Shown: in pieces, positions 32,986 through 41,714 of the stretch | Position numbering within the stretch: position 1 is the stretch's first letter | Layout: each line of letters begins with the position of its first letter | DNA from: Bacteroidota bacterium | GTDB lineage: Bacteria; Bacteroidota; Bacteroidia; UKL13-3 | Direction of reading: 5' to 3' | Assembly (NCBI GenBank): GCA_040388375.1 | Contig: JAZKBU010000003.1 | Location: 62,001-126,000 of the forward strand | Length of the DNA: 64,000 nt | Notes under the pieces: generated by a model | What the model was told of the DNA's origin: nothing | Seen by the model: only the letters and a program-made list of their open reading frames with translations | Database searches by the model: none | Program-made: the position numbers and the translations under genes

Positions 32986-34200
32986 TTAATTATTTATAGC
33001 TGCAATGCCCGGTAATTCTTTTCCTTCAAAGTACTCTAACAAAGCACCGCCACCCGTACTCACATAACTTACTTGGTCTTCAAAGCCAAATTTAGCTACC
33101 GCAGCAGCGCTATCGCCACCGCCAATTAAACTAAATGCACCATTTTTAGTAGCTTCTACTACCGCAATGGCTACAGTTTTAGTTCCATTTTCAAAATTGC
33201 TCATTTCAAAAACACCCATTGGGCCATTCCATAAAACTGTTTTCGAGTTTTTAATTACATCGGCAAAAGTTTGGCTTGCTTCCGTTCCAATATCTAATCC
33301 CATCCAACCGGCTTCAATTTTATGGTTACTGCAATTTTTAAAGTTGGCATCGTTACCAAATTTATCAGCTACCACAGAGTCGGCAGGTAATAATAATTTT
33401 ACCCCTTTTGCCTCTGCTTTTTTCAATAGGTCTAAGCAAAGTTCCAATCTGTCATCTTCGCAAAGCGATGAACCAATTTCATAACCTTGCGCCTTTAAAA
33501 AAGTATAAGCCATTCCACCCCCAATAATGATATTGTCAACGCTATTGATTAAGTTTTCAATGATTAATAATTTGTCAGAAACCTTAGCACCACCTGTAAT
33601 GGCAGTAAACGGACGTTCTGCATTTTTCATCACTTTCTCTGCATTGGCTACTTCGTTTGCCATTACATAACCAAAGCATTTATCGTTAGGGAAAAATTGT
33701 GCAATAACAGCAGTACTGGCATGTGCACGGTGTGCAGTTCCAAATGCATCGTTTACATATACATTGCCTAGTTTGCTTAATTTCTCCGCAAAGGCTACAT
33801 CGCCTTTTTCTTCTTCTTTATAAAAACGTAAGTTTTCTAATAATAAAATTTCACCTGCTTTTAAGTTTGCTGCTTTGTCAATGGCTTCCTGTCCAATACA
33901 ATCGTTGGCAAACTGAACCTCAACACCAAATAATTTTGAAGCAGTAGCTAATGCATGTTTCAACGAGTGTTTTTCAAAATCAACACTGCCATCGTCTTTT
34001 AATTTTTTTAGCGGACGACCTAAATGGCTCATCAAAATACAAGAACCACCATCAGCCAATATTTTTTTAATAGTAGGCACTGTTGCACGTATGCGCGCAT
34101 CGTCCGTAACGGCAAGCGTTTGTTTGTCTAAAGGCACATTAAAATCAACGCGTATAAGCGCTTTTTTACCATTAAAATTAATTGAATCGACTGTTTTCAT
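32986..34200 (-). CDS. pgk: Phosphoglycerate kinase
   Basis: 404 residues. N-domain signature [14 protein letters not shown] (13-26) and LMSHLGRP (58-65) bind 3-phosphoglycerate; the C-domain has [18 protein letters not shown] and the final [16 protein letters not shown] and [17 protein letters not shown] for nucleotide. It interconverts 1,3-bisphosphoglycerate plus ADP with 3-phosphoglycerate plus ATP. A TATTTTCG box on the minus strand about 25 bases upstream may be its promoter. Confidence 0.95.
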   Translation of the reverse strand: MKTVDSINFNGKKALIRVDFNVPLDKQTLAVTDDARIRATVPTIKKILADGGSCILMSHLGRPLKKLKDDGSVDFEKHSLKHALATASKLFGVEVQFANDCIGQEAIDKAANLKAGEILLLENLRFYKEEEKGDVAFAEKLSKLGNVYVNDAFGTAHRAHASTAVIAQFFPNDKCFGYVMANEVANAEKVMKNAERPFTAITGGAKVSDKLLIIENLINSVDNIIIGGGMAYTFLKAQGYEIGSSLCEDDRLELCLDLLKKAEAKGVKLLLPADSVVADKFGNDANFKNCSNHKIEAGWMGLDIGTEASQTFADVIKNSKTVLWNGPMGVFEMSNFENGTKTVAIAVVEATKNGAFSLIGGGDSAAAVAKFGFEDQVSYVSTGGGALLEYFEGKELPGIAAINN

Positions 34201-34317
34201 GTATTTTATAATTTTGCGTTGCGAAAATAAGATTTATACAAAATAAAACTAACGACTAAAATCAGTAAATGAGATTTTATTAAGAGGAAGTAAAAGGACA
34301 GGGAATAAATGCTCTTG

Positions 34318-34947
34318 TTATTCGGTCTTTTTATTTTTTATGCGCACGTAAATATCGAAAACAACCAATGCGATGATAGCATAAAAGCAAAACCAATAGC
34401 CCCATAAATTTTCACCAAACAAAGTTATAGGTACAGCATTATATAGGGCGACAATAGAGAGTAGTTCGGTAAAAATAATAGTATTAAGAGCCTTTTTGTC
34501 TATAAATTTAATAACGAAACTGATAAGTAATAATAATAAGCACAGGAAAGTACAGACAAATGCGAAGTAAGGTAAACTATCAATAATTGTCCCAACACCA
34601 GTTGAAATATCTTCAGTAGGGTTTAAAAATGGTTTTAAGAGGGGAATCTGTTCAGCTACTTGTACTGAAATTCTCTTTTCTTTTTCTGTTGTAGTATTAT
34701 TAGATTTTGAAACAATGTTACTGTCAATAATGATGGAGTCTATTTCCTCTGAAGCAACAGGTTCATTTTTTTGTAATGCAATGGAATCTTGAATGGCGGT
34801 AATTTTAGCAATAGAGTCAGCCAGTCTTTTGTTTTCTGCTTTTACTTTTTCTTCTGCACTGGGCCCACAACCATTTTGAAAAAAAGGTAAAAAGAAAGTA
34901 GTAAAAACTATTACGTGAATTAGTTTTGAATAGCCCTCGTGTTTCAT
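34318..34947 (-). CDS. Unknown membrane protein with lipobox-like start
   Basis: 209 residues, family not recognised. An N-terminal hydrophobic segment ends in FFQNGC (Cys27), a weak lipobox, followed by a charged helical, coiled-coil-prone stretch (about 33-60), a Ser/Asn-rich linker, then three transmembrane helices (about 123-147, 155-173, 182-200) and a basic tail. A lipoprotein signal followed by integral helices is unusual. The stop lies 117 bases before the pgk start and its own start 13 bases after the VWA gene, so it belongs with that gene. Confidence 0.6.
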   Translation of the reverse strand: MKHEGYSKLIHVIVFTTFFLPFFQNGCGPSAEEKVKAENKRLADSIAKITAIQDSIALQKNEPVASEEIDSIIIDSNIVSKSNNTTTEKEKRISVQVAEQIPLLKPFLNPTEDISTGVGTIIDSLPYFAFVCTFLCLLLLLISFVIKFIDKKALNTIIFTELLSIVALYNAVPITLFGENLWGYWFCFYAIIALVVFDIYVRIKNKKTE

Positions 34948-34960
34948 TGTACTGTTAAAA

Positions 34961-37036
34961 TTAAATTACACCATTCCATTTTCTTATCAGCCACTCCAAA
35001 GAGAGCATAACAAGAATAAGAAAAAACAACCATTTATCGTTAATGAGTTCGTCTAATTTTGTGGTTTTGTAAATAACAGATTGAATGTTTTCATTCAATT
35101 TTATTTGCTTGGCAATATTGGTTAATGTATTGTAATCAAAAGCTTCGCCATGCGTTTCGTTGGCAATGGTATTCAGCAATTGGTAATTGGCCCTTGTTTG
35201 CGCAAGTTCTGTTTGTAATGCCTGTACAATAAAATTTCCGCTCTTACCGCTTTTTTGCGTAGAGGCTGTTGCTACATAGCTATAAGAACCAATTGGCAAT
35301 TGCCCTAAATTAGCGGTATAAGCTTTTTCAGTTTTGCTGAAAGTATAGTTAAACACTTTGCCTTGTGCATTTTTTACGGTTAAGTTAATGTCATCTCCAT
35401 TTTGCAGCTCATAGCTTTGGTTATACATTTCTGCATCAAAAATAATGGCATCTCCTTCATCAAATTTTTGTTTAATGGGCTTCACTTTAAACAAACTCTT
35501 ATCGGCTTTTACACCAATACTTTGGATGATTTTAGAAATTAAATCATTGGTTATTTGTTGCTGGTTGTTTTTTTCAAAATCAAACAAACGCCATTTCCAG
35601 AAACCTTCACCCATTAAAAAAGCAAGGTTATTGCTGTTGTCAATACATAACAAAGGAGCATCAGTAGTAACATAACCAATTTGTTGTTTAAATACAGTCT
35701 GAGTTTGGTTGCTCAAAGTGTAGTTACCGTAAACAACTTGCAAAGGAGGTAAGTCATTTATTTGTTTGCTTGTGTTATCATCAAAGTAAATAGCAGTATT
35801 GTTACTATTATAACTGGCTATAGCATTAGCCGAATTACCCGGATTGCCACCTACCTTTATACTGTTTTGTAATTGGTTAAGTAATTGAAGACTACTTTTG
35901 TTACTCAATACAAATAAGCAAGGAAACTTACGTTCAATAATTTGTTTTGCAAATGCCATAGCCTCATTACGCCAACCGGGTAATTGATGGGCAATAATGA
36001 TATCGCATTGATTAAAAATATCATTGGTAATTTGGTTATGCAATAATATATAAGCCTGGTAATTTTGGTTTTGGTTAATGGCTTGCTTCAATGCCGTTAA
36101 ATCAGGATGAGGAGCTAAACCAACTATCACTATTTTTTGCTTGGCTTTTATTACATCTACAAAAAAATCGTATCGGTTATTGGCATAGCTTATCTCGTTT
36201 TTCTGCTGAGTAATATTTACCGTAAAATGTTGCGACCCTTCTTTATTGGCAAGCAGTTTAGCCTTTATTGTTTTAAAGAATACATTATTATCAATAGCAA
36301 AATTCTGACTGAACAAACGTTGTCCATTGCTACTGATTTCAATAAGACTGTTCTTTTTATTTAACTCAAATGCCGAAACATCAATTTCTACTTCAAATTC
36401 ATTACCTGCAAATACAATTTGGTTGTAGCGAACCGTTTTAATCAATGCATCGCATTGTTGGTTACTATCGCCTAGGGCAATGGTATAAAAAGGAACTTTT
36501 AAATTAGTAGCTGCCTCAAGCGGATTATTGCCTTTGTTATAAATACCATCGCTGGCCAATACAACAGCACCCAAATTTTTGTTGCTATACGTATTTTCAA
36601 TTTCAGCAACTACCTGCTCCATATTGCTTTGCTTTTGGGTAAAGCTTAAATCCAAGTCAGGTTTTGTTTCATTGCCAAACGTGTAATACTTTATTTCATA
36701 GTCAGCATTTAACTCAGCACCCAGTGCATTTAATTTGCTTTGTAGATTTGCTTTATAAGCCGCACCAAACTGGTTGGTAATAATAGATTGACTATTGTCG
36801 GCAGCTATAATAATGACAGGTTTTTTTACTGTTTTATTATTCGATTTAATTAGAATACCTAAAAGCAAAAAGCTGATTAAGAAAATACTGGAAAAACGCA
36901 ATGCATGTAAAGCCCATCTCACATATTTATTGCCAATGTTTAATGGGTTTTTATAATATAAAAACCACGATAAACCAGCAGCAATAATTGCGCATACAGG
37001 TAAGTACCAAAGCGATAATTCAGTAGTTAAATTCAA
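34961..37036 (-). CDS. VWA-domain membrane protein
   Basis: 691 residues. Two N-terminal membrane helices (8-27, 44-64) precede a von Willebrand A-like domain whose MIDAS starts at Asp80 (DNSQS, matching DxSxS), with the second acidic site in VVLASDGIYN. A long extracytoplasmic beta-rich region follows and a last helix (about 668-685) anchors the end, followed by RKWNG. This is a BatA/BatB-like architecture but without the classical order of Bat genes. It is 29 bases downstream of fabG. The role is not known. Confidence 0.7.
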   Translation of the reverse strand: MNLTTELSLWYLPVCAIIAAGLSWFLYYKNPLNIGNKYVRWALHALRFSSIFLISFLLLGILIKSNNKTVKKPVIIIAADNSQSIITNQFGAAYKANLQSKLNALGAELNADYEIKYYTFGNETKPDLDLSFTQKQSNMEQVVAEIENTYSNKNLGAVVLASDGIYNKGNNPLEAATNLKVPFYTIALGDSNQQCDALIKTVRYNQIVFAGNEFEVEIDVSAFELNKKNSLIEISSNGQRLFSQNFAIDNNVFFKTIKAKLLANKEGSQHFTVNITQQKNEISYANNRYDFFVDVIKAKQKIVIVGLAPHPDLTALKQAINQNQNYQAYILLHNQITNDIFNQCDIIIAHQLPGWRNEAMAFAKQIIERKFPCLFVLSNKSSLQLLNQLQNSIKVGGNPGNSANAIASYNSNNTAIYFDDNTSKQINDLPPLQVVYGNYTLSNQTQTVFKQQIGYVTTDAPLLCIDNSNNLAFLMGEGFWKWRLFDFEKNNQQQITNDLISKIIQSIGVKADKSLFKVKPIKQKFDEGDAIIFDAEMYNQSYELQNGDDINLTVKNAQGKVFNYTFSKTEKAYTANLGQLPIGSYSYVATASTQKSGKSGNFIVQALQTELAQTRANYQLLNTIANETHGEAFDYNTLTNIAKQIKLNENIQSVIYKTTKLDELINDKWLFFLILVMLSLEWLIRKWNGVI

Positions 37037-37065
37037 TTTTTTTATGCTTAATAATCAGTAATTAA

Positions 37066-37815
37066 TTACATTACCATACCACCACAAACATTAATAGTTT
37101 GTCCGGTAATATAAGCTGATAAGTCGCTTGATAAGAAAGCAACGCAATTGGCTACATCCTCCGTTGAACCACCACGTTTTAAAGGAATACTTTTAACCCA
37201 TTCGGCTTTTACTTCAGGGGTTAAAGCATCAGTCATCTCCGTTTCTATAAAACCGGGAGCAATGGCATTGCAACGAATATTACGGCTACCTAATTCTTTG
37301 GCTATCGATTTTGTAAAACCAAACATACCAGCTTTTGAAGCAGCATAATTGGCTTGACCGGCATTTCCGGTAATACCAACTATAGAAGATATATTGATGA
37401 TAGAACCTTGTTTGGCTTTCATCATATATTTAGTAGCGGCTTTAGTCATATTAAATGCCGATTTTAAATTGGTATCCAATACTTCATCCCATTGCGCTTC
37501 ACTCATACGCATCAACAAAGTATCGCGAGTAATACCAGCATTATTTATTAGTATATCAATAGCACCAAATTCTTTTATAACTTCATCAACCAAAGTTTCA
37601 CTGGCAGCAAAATCAGCAGCATTACTTTGGTATCCTTTAGCTTTTATACCACTTATTTGATTTAATTCTGCTTCAAAAGCCATTGCCTTTTCAACTGAGC
37701 TGGCATAAGTAAAAGCAATGTTAGCACCCAGTTTAGCTAAATGCATGGCTATACCTTTTCCAATTCCACGACTTGCTCCAGTAATAAGTGCTGTTTTGTT
37801 TGATAGTGTAATCAT
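37066..37815 (-). CDS. fabG: 3-oxoacyl-ACP reductase
   Basis: 249 residues, short-chain dehydrogenase. NADP-binding TGASRGIG (12-19), NNAGIT (91-96), catalytic Ser143/144, Tyr157 and Lys161 (NYAASK), and the C-terminal LSSDLSAYITGQTINVCGGM are all present. It reduces 3-oxoacyl-ACP in fatty acid elongation. TATATTTG on the minus strand at 37840-37847 is a perfect -7 box 24 bases upstream. It appears to head a fabG-VWA-unknown transcript. Confidence 0.92.
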   Translation of the reverse strand: MITLSNKTALITGASRGIGKGIAMHLAKLGANIAFTYASSVEKAMAFEAELNQISGIKAKGYQSNAADFAASETLVDEVIKEFGAIDILINNAGITRDTLLMRMSEAQWDEVLDTNLKSAFNMTKAATKYMMKAKQGSIINISSIVGITGNAGQANYAASKAGMFGFTKSIAKELGSRNIRCNAIAPGFIETEMTDALTPEVKAEWVKSIPLKRGGSTEDVANCVAFLSSDLSAYITGQTINVCGGMVM

Positions 37816-37839
37816 TTCTATAACGTAATTTTAATTGGG

Positions 37840-37847
37840 CAAATATA
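37840..37847 (-). promoter_or_regulatory. -7 box of fabG
   Basis: The minus strand reads TATATTTG, a perfect TAnnTTTG match, 24 bases before the ATG at 37815. Confidence 0.5.
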
Positions 37848-37925
37848 TAAGCTTGCTATTATTTAGTGGTATTTAATTTCAAAAGGTAAAAAAGTAGCCA
37901 TGTTTTAAAATAAATATATCATAAT

Positions 37926-38150
37926 CAGTAAATTAATAAAATTTAAGGAAGCACATAGGGGTTGGTGTTAAGTACTTTGTCATACCTATAATAAGTAAAA
38001 GATTATTTATATTTTATAGCCAATGCCTTGTAATAATAATAGTATAATAGAGTAATGTACTATTTATAGTTTAAGAGCATAGTTGTTTAAAATGAAATTT
38101 ATTTATTTGTTAGTTTGTTTTAAAGGTGATCCGGTAGGGTCACCTTTTGT
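37926..38150 (+). ncRNA. Candidate small RNA unit 1 (terminator-bearing)
   Basis: Non-coding unit in a 658-base gap (37816-38473). It shares with unit 2 the words CAGTAAATTAATA (37926) and TTTATTTGTTAGTTTGTTT (38102-38120), the latter abutting a rho-independent terminator (38122-38148). Between them is mostly A/T-rich diverged sequence. I found no gene of plausible length. The exact 5' end and whether it is transcribed are unknown, so this is a candidate only. Confidence 0.35.
38122..38148 (+). terminator. Rho-independent terminator of unit 1
   Basis: AAAGGTGA / TCACCTTT stem (8 pairs) with a 10-base loop, then TTTTGTTTTT. Confidence 0.75.
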
Positions 38151-38220
38151 TTTTAGTTATGGTTGTAAAAATTAAAATAATTAAAAATTATTTTCTTCCT
38201 TTTCTATCAGTAAATCAAAC

Positions 38221-38380
38221 CAGTAAATTAATAGTCATTAAAATTTGACACACTTAAATTAATACACGTGCAACTATACTATGGGTATAGTAGTCTAAGG
38301 GAGTAACAGTAAATTTGTTTAGTAAGTATAAATTTATTTGTTAGTTTGTTTGAAAAGTGGCCTTCGGGCCACTTTTGTTT
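38221..38380 (+). ncRNA. Candidate small RNA unit 2 (terminator-bearing)
   Basis: Second, shorter unit. It repeats CAGTAAATTAATA (38221-38233) and TTTATTTGTTAGTTTGTTT (38333-38351) and ends in a strong terminator. Within it are a hairpin ACTATAC-tatgg-GTATAGT (38273-38291) and a perfect TAAATTTG -7 box (38310-38317), which would make a transcript of about 55 bases; no -33 element is evident. Candidate only. Confidence 0.35.
38353..38376 (+). terminator. Rho-independent terminator of unit 2
   Basis: AAAAGTGGCC-ttcg-GGCCACTTTT: a perfect 10-pair stem with a UUCG tetraloop, then TGTTTT. Confidence 0.9.
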
Positions 38381-38439
38381 TAAACACCCCACCATATTTT
38401 AATTTAAAACGCTCATTAGGTTTTAAAGCTCACTGCAAT

Positions 38440-38447
38440 TATCTTTG
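38440..38447 (+). promoter_or_regulatory. -7 box of prfA
   Basis: TATCTTTG is a perfect TAnnTTTG box 26 bases before the ATG at 38474. TTAGG about 20 bases upstream may serve as a weak -33. Confidence 0.5.
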
Positions 38448-38473
38448 CGCCTCAAATTGTAAAGCTTAACAGC

Positions 38474-39544
38474 ATGTTAGATAAATTAGAAGCTATTTTT
38501 CAACGATATAAAAATGTAGAAGAAATGATTAGTCAGCCGGATATTTTGGCCGATATGAAAAGATTCACGCATTTAAATAGAGAATATAAAGGTCTTACTG
38601 CAATTATTGATAAATACCATGAGTATAAAAACTTAAAGGCCAATATTGATAATGCAAAAGACATTTTAAAAACAGAAAAAGATGCTGATATGCGCGAAAT
38701 GGCCAAAGCTGAATTAGACGAGTTAGAGCCAAGAGTGCAACCAATAGAAGAAGAAATCAGGATTTTATTGATTCCTAAAGAGCCGGAAGATGCTAAAAAT
38801 GCCACTGTAGAAATAAGAGGAGGAACAGGTGGAGATGAGGCTTCATTATTTGCCGGAGAATTATTCAGAATGTATTCGCGCTATTGCGAAAACCGTGGTT
38901 GGAGAACAGAAGTACTTGATTTTACCGAAGGCTCAGCGGGTGGTTATAAAGAGATAGTAATGGAGGTAAGTGGGGAAGATGTATATGGTATTTTAAAATA
39001 CGAAAGCGGTGTACACCGTGTACAACGTGTGCCCGATACAGAAACACAGGGTAGAGTGCACACATCAGCCGCTTCGGTAGTTGTATTGCCAGAAGCAGAA
39101 GATGTGGATGTTGATTTAAATCCGGCCGATATTGATATGCAAACGTCACGCTCTGGTGGTGCTGGAGGACAAAATGTAAACAAGATTGAATCGAAAGTAA
39201 TGTTAACACACAGACCAAGTGGTATAGTAGTGGTTTGCCAGGTGGAGCGTACACAAAAAGGAAACCGTGAAAGAGCCATGCAAATGTTAAGAACCAAACT
39301 ATACGAAATGGAACTTAAAAAACATTTGGATGGTATTGCCAGTAAACGTAAAACCATGGTTTCTACTGGAGACAGATCAGCAAAAATAAGAACATACAAT
39401 TATCCGCAAACAAGGGTAACGGACCATAGAATAGGTTATACCAAATACAACTTACCCGATGTGTTAAACGGAGAGATACAAGATTTTATTGACCAGTTAC
39501 AAATTGCTGAAAATGCTGAAAAGCTAAAAGATGGAATGAGCTAA
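38474..39544 (+). CDS. prfA: Peptide chain release factor 1
   Basis: 356 residues. The catalytic GGQ is at 231-233 ([11 protein letters not shown]) and the codon-recognition tripeptide of the RF1 type is PDT at 187-189 in [15 protein letters not shown]. It reads UAA and UAG stop codons and triggers peptide release. The segment [15 protein letters not shown] (112-126) is conserved in RF1/RF2. It is downstream of the two candidate RNA units but has its own -7 box. Confidence 0.95.
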   Translation: MLDKLEAIFQRYKNVEEMISQPDILADMKRFTHLNREYKGLTAIIDKYHEYKNLKANIDNAKDILKTEKDADMREMAKAELDELEPRVQPIEEEIRILLIPKEPEDAKNATVEIRGGTGGDEASLFAGELFRMYSRYCENRGWRTEVLDFTEGSAGGYKEIVMEVSGEDVYGILKYESGVHRVQRVPDTETQGRVHTSAASVVVLPEAEDVDVDLNPADIDMQTSRSGGAGGQNVNKIESKVMLTHRPSGIVVVCQVERTQKGNRERAMQMLRTKLYEMELKKHLDGIASKRKTMVSTGDRSAKIRTYNYPQTRVTDHRIGYTKYNLPDVLNGEIQDFIDQLQIAENAEKLKDGMS

Positions 39545-39638
39545 ACCAAAAGCTGGTTTATGGAATAGTTAAATTTAACAAAATACCATTTCAATTGCTT
39601 GTATTTATGTATGTTTGATGCCCAATTTTAAGATACAA

Positions 39639-41123
39639 ATGAATTGTTTTAAATACATATTATTTCTATTATTAATAGTAACCGCTTACGCTTGTAAAAA
39701 AGGGTACGAAGGAAGTTTTAATAACAATCCTTTGCCTGAAACATACATGGCAGTAAGTAAAATAGAACGCAGTGGCGAAAACAGGTTAACTACCCGCGTA
39801 GATGCATATTGGTGGGGAACCTCACAAAATGGATATGTAGTTGGTTACGAAGTATCTATTGACAGCATGCATACCTGGACTTATACAACCAGTTTAGATA
39901 GCAATATTTTATTGGTTATTCCTTTTGGCAGCGATACAGCCGATTTGGATATTTATGTAAGAGCTATTGATAATTTAGGACAAAAAGATTTAACACCCGC
40001 TTCTTTATTATATCCGGTTAAAAATACAGCCCCGGTAACTGTTACTTCAGGTATTCCCGGTAAAAAACCTATTAAATCGTTTCCGGCAGTCAGGTTTTTT
40101 TGGACAGCTACCGATGCTGACGGTTCGCAGGATATAAACGGTTTTGAAGTTTATTTGAACGATACCAATAATGTTCCTTATTTACTGGCATCTAATGTAA
40201 ACGATATTTCCATAGTGGCTGATACAACATTTTCAAACGAATGTTTTGTGTATACAGGAACTAGAACCAAGGCACAGGATGCAAAAATAACAGGCATAAA
40301 ATACGATGTATGGAATTACTTTTATGTAAGAGCCATTGATAAAGCAGGTTCAAAATCAGTATTTGCCAAAGACTCAATCATTATAAAAAAACCAAAATCG
40401 AAAGTACTGTTTGTAAATGCATATTTAGCTTCCCGTAATTTACCTTTTAATTTTATAGCTTCTCGTATTACTTCATTTGCACCGGTAATTGATACCTTGT
40501 TGTTGAACGATTACAGCACAGCATACAGATCACTAACCGAACAGTCGTGTGATGAATTAACTCAAGGCAGGGTGTTTAACTTTTTTAACAGGATTATATG
40601 GATTAGCGATGAAGGTGCTACTGCAAATACTTTAGCATTGGCACAACAATCAACCGATGCTTTTTTTAACAATGGAGGAACCATGTTTATGATGTGTAAC
40701 TTCGGTTCCGATTTTGGAAGTACCTCTCCTTATTTTGGTTTTACACCTATTCAGCAACTCATTAATACAACTGATGGTTCTGTTTTAAGGATGAATGTCG
40801 ATGCACTCATGACAGCCAAAGACATTACATGGCCTGTATTAAAAGCAAGTGCTATTATATCCAATGCGCGTCCGTTTATTTCGCCTTTAACAGCAAGTGG
40901 AACCAACACTTACGATACCATGTATAGTGCACAGTTAATTACACAAGGTTCAAGTGGGGTAAACCCATGGACAGGCCAGTCTAATATAATGTCGAAACGC
41001 ATTTCATTAAAAACCAATAAGCCCGTTTTATTATTTTTAAGTCTTCCTATCCATTTACTTAATGGCAATGGCAATGCGAATTTGTTTTTAGAAAGAGTAT
41101 TAAGAACCGAACTGGAATTTTAA
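39639..41123 (+). CDS. Lipoprotein of unknown function
   Basis: The ATG at 39639 (MNCFKYILFLLL) gives a clean signal peptide ending at Cys19 (TAYAC|KKG), so I prefer it to the TTG/ATG at 39615/39618. About 494 residues. After two fibronectin-III-like stretches (VRFFWTATDADGSQDINGFEVYLND near 155-180), the C-terminal half (about 255-494) has an alpha/beta pattern, KVLFVNAYLASRN, RIIWISDEGAT, FFNNGGTMFMMCNFGSD, resembling a glutamine-amidotransferase-like fold without a visible catalytic Cys. Likely outer-membrane lipoprotein. It may share a transcript with purN, 11 bases downstream. Confidence 0.65.
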   Translation: MNCFKYILFLLLIVTAYACKKGYEGSFNNNPLPETYMAVSKIERSGENRLTTRVDAYWWGTSQNGYVVGYEVSIDSMHTWTYTTSLDSNILLVIPFGSDTADLDIYVRAIDNLGQKDLTPASLLYPVKNTAPVTVTSGIPGKKPIKSFPAVRFFWTATDADGSQDINGFEVYLNDTNNVPYLLASNVNDISIVADTTFSNECFVYTGTRTKAQDAKITGIKYDVWNYFYVRAIDKAGSKSVFAKDSIIIKKPKSKVLFVNAYLASRNLPFNFIASRITSFAPVIDTLLLNDYSTAYRSLTEQSCDELTQGRVFNFFNRIIWISDEGATANTLALAQQSTDAFFNNGGTMFMMCNFGSDFGSTSPYFGFTPIQQLINTTDGSVLRMNVDALMTAKDITWPVLKASAIISNARPFISPLTASGTNTYDTMYSAQLITQGSSGVNPWTGQSNIMSKRISLKTNKPVLLFLSLPIHLLNGNGNANLFLERVLRTELEF

Positions 41124-41134
41124 AATTATAGCTC

Positions 41135-41707
41135 TTGAAAAACATCATCCTATTTGCATCAGGTAGCGGTAGTAATGCAGAAAATATAGCTGCTTACTTT
41201 GCTGACAATAACAATGTAAATGTAAAAGCGGTTTATACCAATAATGCCAATGCAGGAGTAATAGAGCGTATGAAAAAATTTAACATTCCCTGTTACGTTT
41301 TTTCCAGAGCCAATTTTCAAGACGAGCAATATTTTTTATCATTACTTCAAGAACAACAAGCAGACTTAATAGTATTGGCAGGTTTTTTATGGCTAATACC
41401 AAGTTATTTAGTAAAGGCTTATCCCAATGCTATTATCAATATACATCCGGCATTGTTACCAAAATTTGGTGGTAAAGGCATGTATGGTATGCATGTGCAC
41501 GAAGCAGTGAAAAATGCGGGCGAAACAGAAACGGGTATTACCATTCATTATGTTACCGAAGCCTACGATGAAGGCGAACCTATTTTCCAAGCTAAAGCTT
41601 CATTAAGCGATAATGATACACCTGATAGCATTGCACACAAAATACATGAACTAGAAATGGCTAACTTTCCGAAAGTGATTGAAGGTTTATTACAAAAAAT
41701 GAGCTAA
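41135..41707 (+). CDS. purN: Phosphoribosylglycinamide formyltransferase
   Basis: 190 residues starting from a TTG codon (MKNIILFASGSGSN); no in-frame ATG is near and the family begins exactly like this. Landmarks: SGSGSNAENIA (9-19), the catalytic Asn/His segment IINIHPALLPKFGGKGMYG, and the late TGITIHYVTEAYDEGEPI with the catalytic Asp. It transfers the formyl group from 10-formyl-THF to GAR in purine synthesis. It lies 11 bases after the lipoprotein gene and converges with the deacetylase gene. Confidence 0.92.
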   Translation: MKNIILFASGSGSNAENIAAYFADNNNVNVKAVYTNNANAGVIERMKKFNIPCYVFSRANFQDEQYFLSLLQEQQADLIVLAGFLWLIPSYLVKAYPNAIINIHPALLPKFGGKGMYGMHVHEAVKNAGETETGITIHYVTEAYDEGEPIFQAKASLSDNDTPDSIAHKIHELEMANFPKVIEGLLQKMS

Positions 41708-41714
41708 TGCTTTA

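Noticed and set aside
38245-38280. TTGACA (38245) and TATACT (38275) as an E. coli-type promoter
   Set aside because: Spacing of 24 bases is too long, and Bacteroidota promoters use TTTG and TAnnTTTG.
38922-39399. Two open frames on the minus strand over prfA
   Set aside because: Both lie inside the conserved release-factor gene and give low-complexity, non-family peptides.
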